This document shows positions 24,201 through 35,815 of a stretch of 64,000 bases of DNA, one piece after another (position 1 is the first letter of the stretch; each line of letters begins with the position of its first letter). The DNA is taken from positions 42,181,917-42,245,916 of the forward strand of contig OY829544.1 of NCBI GenBank assembly GCA_963691705.1, in the 5' to 3' direction. A program made the translations under genes and the position numbers. The notes under the pieces were generated by a model. The model worked only from the letters and a program-made list of their open reading frames with translations. It ran no database searches and was not told where the DNA came from. Origin of the DNA: Viola odorata (lineage: Eukaryota > Streptophyta > Magnoliopsida > Malpighiales > Violaceae).

Positions 24201-26018
24201 TTCTGAGGTTTGATGAGGAATATGAAGAGGGTGATGGTGTGGAATATGTGAATGCAAGAACTGATGGTGGAGGTGGTGTACCAAAAGAAGGTGATTGGGT
24301 GAACGCAAGAAGATTGTGTCACACCTTGAGGTACTTTTATAATTTAACTTGCTTTGTGTCAGGGTCTAAGTATGTTACTGCAAATGCTTATTTTGATCAA
24401 GTATCTAATGTGGCTTCCATGTTGAGAGGTTGGGAGAAGAGTAGCGACATAGAACTTAAGAGGTTGGCAGAAAAAATGCATGAGAAGTTTGATAAGTATT
24501 GGGGTAATGCGGGTAAGTTTAATTCTCTTCTTTATATTGCTGCTGTGTTTGATCCAAGAAAGAAGATGGATTATGTAGCTTTTGCTCTATTAGATGTGCA
24601 TGGGGAATTTTTTGGGAAAGAGTTGACAGAAAAAAGTGAAGAGGGATACAGAAAGAATCTATGTAGCTTACTGGGAGTTGTATAAGAAAGGAGGGGAGCT
24701 TGGTGTTGTTGGTGATACTGCTGTGGAGAAAGGAGGGTGCAGTAGAAGTACAAGTATTTGTGAGGGGTTTGTAGACACAGCTTCTGAGTTGATTAGTGCT
24801 AGAGAAGAAAGATTTAAGAGGTTCAAGGAAGCTAATGGTGGAGGTTCTCTCCAAATCAAGTCAGAACTAGAATCTTACTTGCAAGAGAATGTTGTTGATA
24901 AAGGCAAATCTTTTTCCATCTTGGACTGGTGGAAAAAGCACGCTCCAAGGTTCCCTGTTCTTTCAAAGATGGCAAAGGATGTTCTAACTGTCCAAGTTTC
25001 CACAGTGGCATCTGAATCCGCATTTAGTACTGGAGGACGAGTCCTTGACCCTTTTAGGAGCTCCTTGACTCCAATGGTTGTGCAAACCTTAATTTGTGCA
25101 CAAGATTGGTTCAGGACATCAAGAGAATCCATGAAACTAGAAGAGGACCTTGCTGATCTTGAACAATTGGAAGATGGTAAGTTTTTTTTTCAATTGAGTT
25201 CTAGATGTTTATTTTCTACGTTTAATTACTCATATTTTCAATTTATTTGGCTACTTTGGTTTTTAGAATTCTGTCAAATGTCAGTGGAGACCACTGTTAC
25301 AGAAATTTAGATGCTTGGAGTCACAGTCACTTGCTTGGACTATAAAATGGCAGTGGAGGTGTGTCATGTGTGCAAACTCATTCAAATTTTTGGAATACAC
25401 TTGCTAATAGCTGGTTCTGTTCTTATTTTTTGCTTTAAAATTATCCTTTAATGTTCTTTTTATGATTTTAGGTGCGATCATCATAGTATCATTTACTTAA
25501 TGGAGATCACTTGATTGCTTGGGAAAAGAAATTCAGTGGAGAAGAAGGGAGTTAGTCTGTATTTTGTAATCTATTGGTGATGGTTAGCCACATTACCTTC
25601 TATGGTTAATCTGTATTTGTAATCTACTGGTGATGGTTAACCACACTTGATTGCTTTATTATTGTTGTTGATTGATCGAGACTTGAATTTGTTGAAAAAT
25701 TGACTGGAAAATTGACCGAGAATTAGGAAATGATTGATGGATGTTGTGTTCTAGATTGATAATTAGGAAATGATTGATGAATTTGTCTTTGCATTGACTG
25801 GAAAATTGACAGATTTGAGATGGATGTTGTGTTTGTTGGAAAATTTATTGGAACAATTATTGAAAAATTGCTGGAAAACTAGAATTTATGATGTAAATTG
25901 ATTTGCATTTGGAAATTAAGATTTCCGAAATTGTGATTCGGAAAGTTGGAAGTCGGGTATGTAGTTTAGCATTTGGTTGGGTTTCGGAATTTCCGAAGAC
26001 CCGACTGACCACCCCTAA
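21261..26018 (+). mobile_element. Complete hAT transposon, 4758 bp (copy 1)
   Basis: The exact 8-bp direct repeat GGTTGGGT flanks the element (21253-21260 and 26019-26026), as expected for hAT. Ends are short imperfect inverted repeats: AGGGCTGGCC at the left, and TTAGGGGTGGTC on the minus strand at the right. Subterminal regions carry many TTCGGAA / ACCCGA motifs in both orientations (21280-21440 and 25920-26010), typical of hAT transposase-binding regions. The body contains a single transposase gene (22913-25310). The 5' part (21480-22912) looks like a leader with introns and holds three copies of TATCATTGCTGGGCATG. Confidence 0.88.
22913..25310 (+). pseudogene. hAT transposase (zf-BED plus hAT dimerisation), frameshifted
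   Basis: From ATG 22913 the protein starts with an Ala-rich tail containing a repeated TQTEAAAP. A BED zinc finger follows (CIYC ... NHMRRC, about residues 65-105). The catalytic region carries TTDTWTSIQ, the DNASSND aspartate and the RWNSTYFMLE motif. The C-terminal dimerisation domain contains SAFSTGGRVLDPFRSSLTP. A final intron runs from GT at 25176 to AG before EFCQMSVETTVTEI and the stop. Three frame breaks are visible: a small net deletion near 23413, one extra A in the A-run at about 23727-23733, and one extra A at about 24631-24636. Otherwise the reading frame is clean over about 700 residues. In plants this family excises and reinserts hAT elements. Recent decay or assembly error are both possible. 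Confidence 0.85.
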
Positions 26019-26340
26019 GGTTGGGTACCCAACCCAGACTCCCAAACAGGCACATACTATACTAAATAGATCTATGGTACTTTGAAATCTCTAATTTTTG
26101 GATAAATTTGTTTTGCTCACTCGGGAGCAGAAATACTGCTCCTGTACACAGGGGGCACCACACTATTGGTTCTTATTATATTACCAATCAATACATATAT
26201 ATTATATTCTATTGTCTTAGTTAAACATGGAAACTTTGACGTCTCATACCAACGGTACGTTCTTTTCATTTTCTTATTTTCTTATTTTTTTTTTTGTCTC
26301 CTACGAAGCCCAAAGTTTTTTTCCCTGTTTAAAATAAGAG

Positions 26341-27031
26341 TTATTAGCACCACCATTCCCTGAACTATCATCGTCTAACAAATAGGTCTCTCAATAATTT
26401 TTTGTTAGATTCAGTTTCCCTAACTATTTTTTTGTTATAAAAAATCTCTCTGTTAGTTTTTTCATCCAAAACCCTAACATATATTTTTTATTTTTTTAAT
26501 CCAAAAAAATTACACTCCAAAATAAAATTAAAAAAATATTTTTAACTTGTTATAAAAAATCTCTCTGTTCTTTATTGTTTTTGTTTTTTTAAAAGAAAAA
26601 TATAAAACGTGTTTGTTAATATAATTTTTTTATGATTTTAAGTGAACAATTTATGAAAACAGAAATATAATTTAAAAACCAGAAAAAGTGATTTCTTATT
26701 TTGTGTTTTGTATTTTTAAAGTCAGAAAAAAAATAGAAAACTAAAAACATAAATGATATAGAAGTTTAAGTAAATATGAACATAAGTATTTGTTTAAAAA
26801 TAAAAATCGAAAAGAATAAAAATAAGTCCATAAATTATTTTCCTATTTTTTCATTTTTTTTAAAAGAAGAGAAAAAAATTATAGTTAAAGCAAATCTGTT
26901 AAAATTTTGGATGAAAAATTTAACAAAAAAACCTTTGCAATAAAAAAATAGTTATAGGAACAGAATCCGATTTTTTTTTATTGAGGGGCCTATTTGTCAG
27001 ACAATGATAGTTTAGGAGTGGTAGTATAATG
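26341..27031. mobile_element. Non-autonomous inverted-repeat element, about 690 bp
   Basis: The left arm (TTATTAGCACCACCATTCCC, then GAACTATCATCGTCTAACAAATAGG and GTTCCCTAACTATTTTTTTG) is matched in reverse complement by the right arm ending ATAGTTTAGGAGTGGTAGTA. The arms pair for about 110 bp. The centre is very AT-rich and non-coding. I could not find a clear target duplication, so the superfamily is open; Mutator-like is plausible. It ends 173 bp beyond the GPDH stop codon. Confidence 0.6.
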
Positions 27032-27204
27032 TTTTTTTTATTAAGTAGGAAAACAAATGTGAATTTATTATAAAGTCAATATAATTAATATATCTTGGTT
27101 CATCGCGTTCTTACACAAATAAATATGCAAATATAATAAATTGCTTGTAAATCATATGAATATATTACTGACTCATAACCACTTTCATCAGAAATGGAAA
27201 CTGA

Positions 27205-29657
27205 TCACGGCTGGCTAAGAAGAGAAGGCCTATAGAAAGCATGAGTTTGCGCAATCTCGATGCGTTCCCGGGGATCGTTCAAGGTTTCATCCCTCAGTGC
27301 TTGCAGAATAGCTTGTGCTGATTGTTCCCTGAGCACCAAAAATCAACCACAAGCAGATGGTTACATTGATTCCTAGTTAAGCCAAACGGAAATGGGACAT
27401 CTTATATAACAAAGTAGAAGCAATAGTTCACTCGCGGAATGCACGAGCAACTGAAAACCACGGGTCGAAACATATTGTAAGTTGGAAAAAAGAACCAACT
27501 TAAAGTGCTTTGTCATGGCTATATTTGGTGAAGAGGTAATTACCTTATTATCAATATTTTATACAGTGTTTTCAAGATGGGACAGAGCTCAACAGGTGCC
27601 ACGGGCTTCTTTTCGTCAGGGTGCAAGACACTCAAGCTTGACTGACTCAGAAGCTCATAGAATGCTCCAACGGCAGAGACACCCTGCAACAAGTGGAAGA
27701 TATGATATAGACTTGATTTCAAATTCTGGTTTGGTTCGATTAAAAGTGTTCTAACACTGACGTAATTATATTTACCTGAATCATTCCTTTCCCACTGATG
27801 TTATCGCCCATATCCCGGTTTATTTCTCCCTTGGCTAACATTTGGCCATACCACGCATTACGACCTTTTAACAAAGTTACGTATGTGTCTGCCAGCAAAG
27901 GCCCTGCAAGCTTCTCAGGTTCTTCCGCCAATAAATGAGTAATGAATATCATCTCTGATGTACAATGAGCAAAATATACAGACTTGCTGGTAGCACTCTC
28001 ATTAGTAAGGGCAGCAACCATTCCTGAGAAAATTGAACCGGACAGAATCAGTTCTTAATCATAGTAATGTATCATCTTGACCTTAAGCAATGATTGAAGC
28101 AGAATTAATTTAGCAGCAAAGGGGGAGAAAATAAAATCTACACAACCAAAACCTTCGAGCACTGTCATAGTGTTCCCACTGTTTTCCTCTAATAAAATTA
28201 TCGCTCACTAGTCATATTAAAACAAAAACAAACTCACCAGCTCCAATGGCATAGACATTCTTTAGGCCACCCATGACTTCATGGGTAACAAGGTCGCTGT
28301 TGTCCCATACAATAAAATGTGGTTGGCGTAAAAATTTACCGAGAGCCTTTCTCCACTTTTCTGCTCCACAAATGCGAGCATTAGCATACTCCATGTTATA
28401 TATTTCTGAAGCAATATTTGGTCCACCAAGATAAAGGATGTTCTCCACAGGTACTCCAGCTGCCAGTTACAGATGATAAATCTTAGAAAAGGAGTAAAAG
28501 TTTTCTGCAGTTGAAAAGCGATAACTTAAAGATACAATACTAAGTAACTACTGTATAAGTGGTACTTTTGATGAGGTACAAACTCAACCATCGATCAGAT
28601 TACTTTTCAATAGAATTTATGCTTTAACACACACAAGAATCACAATTAGCATAAATCTCCGTGAAGGAAAAGTATTAAATATCCAGAGTAGCATGAAAGA
28701 TCATTACACATTTATGAACAACACAGATAGCTAGACATCCACATAAACATGATTGAGGCAGTGCATTTTTTCTCTGAGCCCCTACCTACGGCGGCTTTGT
28801 TCAGAATAAGTGACAGTGGTACGTGAACCATGACTTGACTATAAAGTTGCAAGGCATGAGAATTAATATGTTTTCCTTGAGAATAGGAGGAATTGCAAGA
28901 GGATATGTTCCGCTCAGCACCAAGAAGAAAAATTAAATTCTGCTTAAATATTTTTAGATTGCTGCTTGTATGCATGAAAAATTGAGATAGTAGAAAACTT
29001 ACTTGCCCTATTAATCATCTGAGTGGGAGTAATTATATGCGGAACAGGTTCCAGGGCAGCCTCTATACCCTTTGAGAGGGAGACAATGATAGGCATTGTT
29101 ATCCTCTCCTTCCAGTATTTACTGATCTCTTCAAACACCTCCCGCGTTTCTGTGGAAGGCACGCCATTGACCACGACATCGGCATCCCAAACAGCCTCTT
29201 GCAAGTTAGTCACAACCTTCAAGGGACAGAGTGGTGTGTCGATCATGTTCAAACAAAACCCATCTTTCAAAATCTCATCTGCAAGAAGAGTTCGATCACC
29301 TAGCCTTGCCTCCACATATTTCAAATACGCACATCGGCGGATCAACCTCCTCAATATGTCCTCTCTTGAATTAATCACTTCAAAGAGATGTTCTGCCGTG
29401 GCTCTATCAACAGCCCTTCCAGGCCTTCTCCATATCCTGATTTGGACTTTCTCTCGAAATTGACCATAACTATCCTGGAGCAAAGCTGCAAATACACTTC
29501 CCCAAGCGCCTGCTCCAACACCAACAATTCTCAAAGGATCACCATCAGCCTTGCCGAGAATTCTTCGAAACTCATCTAGCTTCTCTTCCTGACTATTACA
29601 ATTTTGAATAGACCCTCCATTGCTATGGATGTTTGCTGCTGCAATACTTGCAACCAT
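27205..29657 (-). CDS. GPDHC1: NAD-dependent glycerol-3-phosphate dehydrogenase, cytosolic, 462 aa
   Basis: Minus-strand coding exons: 29657-29003, 28459-28238, 28023-27776, 27683-27544 and 27328-27205. All introns are GT-AG, and the joined frame is 462 codons plus stop, the usual length for plant cytosolic GPDH. The enzyme interconverts dihydroxyacetone phosphate and glycerol 3-phosphate with NAD(H), feeding glycerolipid synthesis and a redox shuttle. Visible features: Rossmann loop GVGAGAWGS (46-54), K196 in SLSKGIE, catalytic K285 in [12 protein letters not shown], and substrate-loop NESATSK (300-306). No transit peptide is seen before the Rossmann fold, in keeping with a cytosolic form. 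The frame stays open upstream to 29876. I prefer ATG 29657, because the upstream part looks like leader and the family starts there. A pyrimidine tract and AG just before the ATG suggest a leader intron. It appears functional. Confidence 0.93.
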
Positions 29658-30993
29658 CTTCCGACTAAAAAACAACAAGATCACCAATAACAAATCAAAC
29701 AAAAATACAACAATACGATATAAATTCTGTTTTTCATTAACAGAACTGAAATTTCCCTCAACGAAACTATAATCAACCCAATTCTGATTTTTGCGTGAAT
29801 TCAGGTCAAAAAATCTCGAACTACCTAAACCCTCGCTTGAAAAAGAGATTTTTTTTAGCAAACCAAGTTGCCACAAAGCATCAAAAGAATGAAATCTTAG
29901 TAGGTGGATCTTTGTGTTCCTAAGTAGTCCAAATTCAAAAACAAAAACTTTATCCTTCCAATTGTTCCCAAGTAGTCCAAATTCAAAGTGAAAAAACCAA
30001 CATCAAATTCATAACAATGGATAGAATAGATATCGCTCTCACAATTTTTGTAGTAACAGTTATATAAGCAGAAGACAGATAACAAAGCGCCAAGTTATAG
30101 TCTTTTTTTAATACTATCACAGCCTAGTTTCCTCCGCCAGAGTTTGTCCATCTACCAATCCACATTCCAGAAAGCACAAATAAGCAAATACCCTATTTAA
30201 ATAGAGGAGTTCAGGTCAAAAAGAACCAACCTTTCGTCAATTACAATGCTTTTTAGACCACCAAAATGGTTGCAAGTAATTCAACTTGCATTGCATGAGT
30301 GAAGCAAAGAAGCATGAAGAGAGAGGAATTGGAGGGATTTGTGTGAAAAATGGGAAGGAAGGTCATAAGAAGTGGATTTTGTGTCACAAATTTTGGTAAT
30401 TGAAAGAGAGAGGAGGAGGTGATAGGGTAGCATTGATGGGTGCAGTTGAGTTTTGCCATTGATGGGTTTAAAGCAATTAAAGAGCTAGACACACACTGCC
30501 AACTTCCCAAAAAGTCATTAAAGTAGGAATGGCTTTGGTCTGTGCTGTGCTGTGGGCTCTCTCTCCCTCGCTAGCGAGCTCACTCACTCGCGCCATGTAG
30601 TTAGCTCATTATGCTCATAGCTTTTAGTTAAGCCACCGCCAAAACATAATTAGGCTGAGTTTACTTACGGTTTTATTTTTTTTTTTTGTTGAAGAATTTG
30701 CAAAATCTGTTTTACAGCTACAGTACGTTTTCTATTTTTTCAGCCTTCATTTTTCAGATTTAGAAAACTCGAAATCGAAATCGTATTCACCTAACAACTA
30801 TTTCTTATTTTTTTGAAAAACAAAAGCTACTAATTTTGTTAAATCAATTTTATTTTAATTAAAAAAAAATGCTAATGCTTTTTTTAAAAAAAAAAATTAT
30901 AAACTAAATAGTAGCCCATTTTAAGTTTGTTAAAGATCAAATATAAATATGCTAAACATATTCATGTCTAAATTCAAAAGCACAAGCCATTTA
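29658..30993 (-). other. GPDH 5' leader/promoter region and AT-rich intergenic DNA
   Basis: The first 200 bp upstream of the ATG are probably leader intron. A likely first non-coding exon and promoter lie around 30300-30600, which contains a CT-rich leader-like stretch. The minus-strand frame at 30253-30510 lacks family features and is probably untranslated. From 30650 to 30990 the DNA is AT-rich with homopolymer runs and no gene. TTCCCAAGTAGTCCAAATTC-type direct repeats occur near 29918 and 29966. Confidence 0.35.
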
Positions 30994-33175
30994 GGGCCTG
31001 TTAAATTTTTAGAAAATTTTCAGCAAAATTTTCAGAATTAACACTACAAATTTAGAAAATTCTGCAAACGCCATATTTGAAGTTTTGCAAAATTTTCAAT
31101 TTTTTTTTCTCTAGCTCAACCGATCCATATTGTTATAGAAACAATGTTATTTTAGACATGTCTACCCTCGTAATTTTGATATGCTAAATATATTAATGGT
31201 AAAGATCAAATATAAATATAATAATTCCGTTCATGAAAATAAAATACATATATAATAATCTTGAATTATTTGTTAATGATGTGAATACTACAAATTTGAA
31301 CATTCAAAACATACTTAATTTAACTTGTTACTTCTTCATAAGCTAAGAATTATTATAATTAGCCCACAATTGATCTGCAATATCTTCTCTGACCGCATTC
31401 ATTAGTTGTTGTTGGGACATATCGACTTGAATTCCTTCTTGCGTCATAGTATCTTCATTCTCATCAAAATTTTGCTGACCTTCTGTACCATATTCTATGA
31501 ATAGTTGATCAGCCCTATCTTCCATTCGAATAAGTTGTGTAGTGTACAACAAGCTAGAGGTATTTGCCTCTGACGACGAAGATGATAATTTGGAATGGAC
31601 TTTAAGATTGGAAATCTAGACTTCAGAACGCCAAAAACCCTTTCAATCATATTTCTCAATGATGAATGTCGATAGTTAAACAATGCATATTTTCTTGTTA
31701 TCCTTCCTCGTCCACGAAAATCATTTAAGTGATACCGTTCACCACGATAAGGAGCTAAAAATCCAGGAATATTTGGAGACCCAGCATCAACTGCATAATA
31801 GTAGTTTGCCAAAGATAAACGACAATAAGATATTTGTAGTAAACCATTAATGTAACAACTAATAAATATTGTTATGAATTACAAAAATAATGTTTTACTA
31901 GCTGCAGGCATAGGGAAACCATTATCTGGTCTTGTCAATGCATCAAGAAAGACGCGTGAATCATTAGGTGTGCCTTCCCAACCAGTATATATAAAGGTAA
32001 ACATCATATCATACGAACACGCCGCCCTAACATTTTGAGTAACAAGTTCAGTAGCCTCCTCTAAGTCGTCGTCATCATCAGTAGAACTAGCAATACTTGA
32101 ATTAATAACAGAAGTACTAGAACAACTTTGAAAATATTGTGACATTTCACCTGCAATATTAAACAATGCATTTGTATTAGTTACACCAATTACGACTAAT
32201 ATAAGCGAAAAAATTAATAATATTGCAGTAAAGTAAATCAATCCGCAATCATTCAGGGCACAATGCGAGAAGATGTACGAGCAAATATCAATACGAACAC
32301 GTAGTGAATAGTAACAATTGAGGGCAATTTTAGAATTTTAAAATAACGAACAACAAACGTCGTCAAAATAGCGAAAACCTGACCGGAATGACGAGGCGAG
32401 AAGAACCCAGGTTGCGACGAGGTCAGATGTGGCCGGAGTGAGCCACACACGCTGGCGCATAGAGGAGTCCGGCGGAGACGTTGGCTGCGCGTGGAAGCGC
32501 GTTGCCGGTCAGAATGTCGCGCTTCCACTTGCTCTCTACTCGACTGATCCTTGCGCTCCTTCCTGTGCCGGCAGTGAGAACAGCAAACGCTTGGAAGTGG
32601 TCGGAGTGAGAGAGGCCGAATGAGAGGGTGAGAGGGGAGAAAAATGAAAGAGATGGATTTATTTTTGGTTCAGTGAAACGAAGGGTTTGGAGTGGGAGAT
32701 GATATTAGGGGTATTAGAGAGTGTTAGAAGCCCAAGCCCAAGCCCAACTCCCTCTCCATTTTTTTTTATTTTTTATTGTATGATATACCGAATTATCGAC
32801 CGAACTAATGTTAATGTTTGTAATTCCAATGTTCCAAGGTTATATTTTTACTTATTTAGTATTTATTAAACTAATGTTTGTATGTAATTCGATATTACCG
32901 TAATACCGTACCGAAATTATTGAGAGTATTGGTTAATTAAATATCCAATAAATATTGATTAATTAAAACAATTGGAACATTGGAATCAATTTACCAGGAT
33001 TAATTTTAGATAAATATCAATTATGAAGTATTTTTAGCACAATTTTTCATTTTGCAAAATTGCAATATTTTCAAAAAAAATTCTGTTTTGCAAAATTTTC
33101 GTTGTGAAACAGATTTTGGAAAAATTGCAGAATTTGCAAAATTTTTAGAAAATTTTCCGCTACTAAACTGCACCT
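30994..33175 (-). mobile_element. PIF/Harbinger element, 2182 bp
   Basis: The left terminus begins GGGCCTGTTAAAT and the right terminus read in reverse begins GGTGCAGTTTAGT. Both are followed by facing subterminal AGAAAATTTTC motifs. The trinucleotide TTA flanks both ends (30991-30993 and 33176-33178), the TWA duplication expected of PIF/Harbinger. The interior holds a decayed DDE transposase on the minus strand. The termini are imperfect, so the element is probably old. Confidence 0.7.
31343..32034 (-). pseudogene. PIF/Harbinger DDE transposase fragment
   Basis: The upstream part (32034 down) reads NVRAACSYDMMFTFIYTGWE then NDSRVFLDAL and GFPMP, the second-Asp region of the DDE_Tnp_4 nuclease. 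After a non-homologous gap (about 31810-31900, possibly an intron whose acceptor is gone), YYYAVDAGSPNIPGFLAPYR and RHSSLRNMIERVFGVLKSRF follow, holding the last acidic residue. At the ACCTLHN motif the frame shifts (about 31540) and continues as IRMEDRADQLF to a stop at 31343. The first Asp region (GAIDGTH-type) is missing. No MYB-like partner gene was seen. Non-functional. Confidence 0.8.
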
Positions 33176-33417
33176 TAGTCTCGCTTTTATCCAAACAACA
33201 TGATCTTTCTATTTTCTACGCACTAGGTGCAATTGTGTAAATGTGTAATAATCTCATCTTACTAAAAAAAAGAGGGGGTTATTTTTAGGGTAAACTAGAG
33301 CTTCGTTGCGATCCTTCTTTTTCTTCTTATTCCACTTTTCAAACCTTTTTTTTATGTTATGTAATTAAATTATGAGTAACGCTAGAAATATAAACATTTT
33401 TACAAACTTTTATACAA
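33176..33417. other. Short spacer between Harbinger end and Athila fragment
   Basis: AT-rich sequence without a recognisable feature. The junction with retrotransposon coding sequence falls at about 33418, in the middle of a reverse-transcriptase motif. Confidence 0.4.
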
Positions 33418-35815
33418 AGAATGACTGGAGAGTGTGTATAGACTACCGTTGTTTGGATGCAGCCACCAGGAAAGATCACTTTCCGCTCCCGTTTATTGAT
33501 CAGCTGTTAGAGCGTCTCGCGGGCAAGATGCATTATTATTGTTTGGATGGGTATTCCGGCTTCCACCAGATTCCAGTTGCCCTAGAGGACCAGGAAATGA
33601 CTACCTTCACCTGTCCATTTGGTATATTTGTGTATCGTAGAATGCCTTTTGGTCTATGCAATGCCCCCACTACTTTCCAGTGATGTATGATGAGCATCTT
33701 TTCAGAATTTGTTGAGAAAAGTATTGAGGTCTTTATGGACGATTTCACAGTCTATGGTAACTCTTTCTCCGAATGCCTAACCAATTTGAAAAAAATTCTA
33801 CAACGCTGCATCGAGACCAATCTGGTGTTGAATTATGAGAAATGTCACTTCATGGTGGATCAAGGCCTCATCTTAGGCCACATCGTCTCTAGCAAGGGCA
33901 TCGAAGTAGATAAAGCAAAAACCGAGGTAATTGAATCCTTGCCCTATCCCTCATGTGTTCGGGATGTGCACTCCTTTCTTGGGCATGCGGGTTTCTACAA
34001 GCGATTCATCAAGGACTTCTAAAAAATTACCCAATCCATGTGTCGCTTGCTTCAAAAAGATGTGGAATTTGTGTTTGATGATATTTACAAAGCTTCATTT
34101 GACACGCTAAAAAACAAACTCATCACTGCTCCTATCATTCGAGCCCCCGACTGGTCACTCCCCTTCGAGATCATGTGTGATGCGAGTAATCATGCACTTA
34201 GAGTCGTCTTGGGCCAGAAGAAAGATAAGGAAACATCAAGGACTTCTCAAAAATTACCTAACCCATGTGTCGCTTGCTTAAAAAAGATGTGGAATTTGTG
34301 TTTGATGATATTTACAAAGCTTCATTTGACACGCTCAAAAACAAATTCATCACTGCTCCTATCATTCGAGCCCCCGACTGGTCACTCCCCTTCGAGATCA
34401 TGTGTGATGCGAGTAATCATGCACTTAGAGGCGTCTTGGGCCAGAAGAAAGATAAGGAAATATATGTCATCTACTATGCTTCAAAGTTACTAGATCTAGC
34501 CTAGAAGAACTACACCACTACTGAGAAAAAGCCTTTGGCAGTCGTCTATTCCCTAGATAAATTCCGACAGTACCTCTTGGGCACACATGTAATAGTTTAT
34601 TCAGATCATTCAGCCCTTAGGTGTCTATTAACAAAGACTGACGCCAAGCCCCGCCTCATTCGGTGGATCCTACTACTTCAAGAGTTTGACATTCTGATTA
34701 AGAACAAGAAAGGAAAAGAGAATTTGGTTGCAGACCATTTGAGCAGGCTCCCAACCCAAAAGGACGATTCACAAGTGCCCATCCGTGATACTTTTCCCGA
34801 TGAGCATCTTTGTCTTGCCCAAGCTGTCCATTTCCTATAGTTTTCTCATATAGCTAACTATATTGCTACCGGTTCTTTCCCTGCCGATACCTCAGCATCC
34901 GAACATCAACGTATCAAGAAACAATCAAAGTACTACGTTTGGGACAGTCCTTACCTATGGAAGCACTATTCAGACCAGATCATCAGGAGATGCGTGACAA
35001 TGGATGAAGTGCCCTCGATCTTAAAGTTTTACCACTCATCAACGGAGGGTGGTCACTTCACAGCCAAAAATACAACTCTAAAGGTCCTCAAAGTTGGTCT
35101 CTATTGGTTGTTAATTTTCAAGGGCGGTTATATGTACTGCATGTCTTTCCCTTAATGTCAAGCAATAGGGAATATAGGTGCCCGTAACCAGATGCCCCTA
35201 CCTAATATCATTTCTTGTGAGATTTTTGACATCTAGGGGATTGATTTTATGGGTCCCTTCCCGAACTCCTTTGGAAATACATATATCCTTCTTGTCGTCG
35301 ACTAGGTTTCTAAGTGGATCGAGGCCAAGGCGACAAAAACTGATGATTCTAAAGTAGTGGTGGATTTTTTGCGCACCAATTTTTTCAATCGATTTGGGAC
35401 ACCTCACACCCTCATCAACGATCGTGGTACACATTTCTGCAGTCGAGTTGTTTACTCTCTTCTCAACAAGTATGGGGTGACTCATCGAGTCTCTACGACA
35501 TATCACCCCTAGACGAATGGGCAAGCTGAGGTTTCCAATCGGGAAATCAAGTCCATCATGGAGAAAAAAATCAACCAATCTCACAAGGATTGGAGTTTGA
35601 AATTGGATGATGCCCTTTGGGCTTATAGGACTGCTTTCAAGACACCGATTGGGATGACTCCATATAGGTTGGTCTACGACAAGCCATGTCATCTCCTAGT
35701 GGAAATTGAGCACAAGGCCTTTTAGGCCATCAGAAAGGTCAACATGGACCTAGGGGAGGCAGGCAGGCACCACCAATTGCAAATCCAGGAGTTCGAGGAA
35801 CTCCGTGATGAATCA
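33418..35815 (+). pseudogene. Athila-lineage Ty3/gypsy pol (RT-RNase H-integrase), 5'-truncated
   Basis: The sequence enters the RT in mid-domain (DWRVCIDYRCLDAATRKDHF). It continues with HYYCLDGYSGFHQIPVA, RRMPFGLCNAPTTFQ, then FMDD at 33732-33743 (the catalytic YxDD position) and FLGHAGFYKRFIKDF. The RNase H part (MCDASNHALR; YSDHSALRCLL) is split by a 227-bp tandem duplication. The integrase has GGHFTAKNTTLK in its zinc-binding region, DFMGPFPNSFGN (first Asp), INDRGTHF (second Asp) and [12 protein letters not shown] (Glu). The motif set, especially FGLCNAP and GHAGFYKRFI, is typical of Athila. Disabling changes include a stop after TTFQ (33681), a stop after FIKDF (34021), several stops in integrase, and the duplication. 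Protease, gag and the 5' LTR are absent. Confidence 0.88.
34007..34460 (+). repeat. 227-bp tandem duplication in the Athila RT/RNase H region
   Basis: Units 34007-34233 and 34234-34460 are nearly identical, each running from CATCAAGGACTTCT to AAAGATAAGGAA. 227 is not a multiple of three, so the second unit is out of frame with the first. A few substitutions separate the copies. Confidence 0.92.

Larger units (their letters stand above)
18174..26053. mobile_element. Composite DNA element with a nested hAT insertion
   Basis: The left end GGGTCTGTTTGGCAGTCC faces the complementary right end GTGCCTGTTTGGGAGTCT (15 of 20 positions match). Subterminal TGTTTGGTAAAA motifs also face each other (about 18248 and 21212). 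The 3-bp ATA occurs at both flanks, a possible target duplication. Without the hAT insert the element would be about 3.1 kb. Its interior (18.4-21.2 kb) is AT-rich, with one 85-codon frame at 19135-19392 that I do not recognise and a repeated AAATTAAGCAAAAATC motif at 20.55-20.65 kb. Superfamily is not certain; PIF/Harbinger or hAT are possible. Confidence 0.4.

Noticed and set aside
29658..29876. 73-residue N-terminal extension of GPDH as a transit peptide
   Set aside because: The frame is open by chance; its sequence is hydrophobic and Phe-rich, and the family starts at the Met at 29657. A pyrimidine tract and AG just upstream suggest a leader intron.
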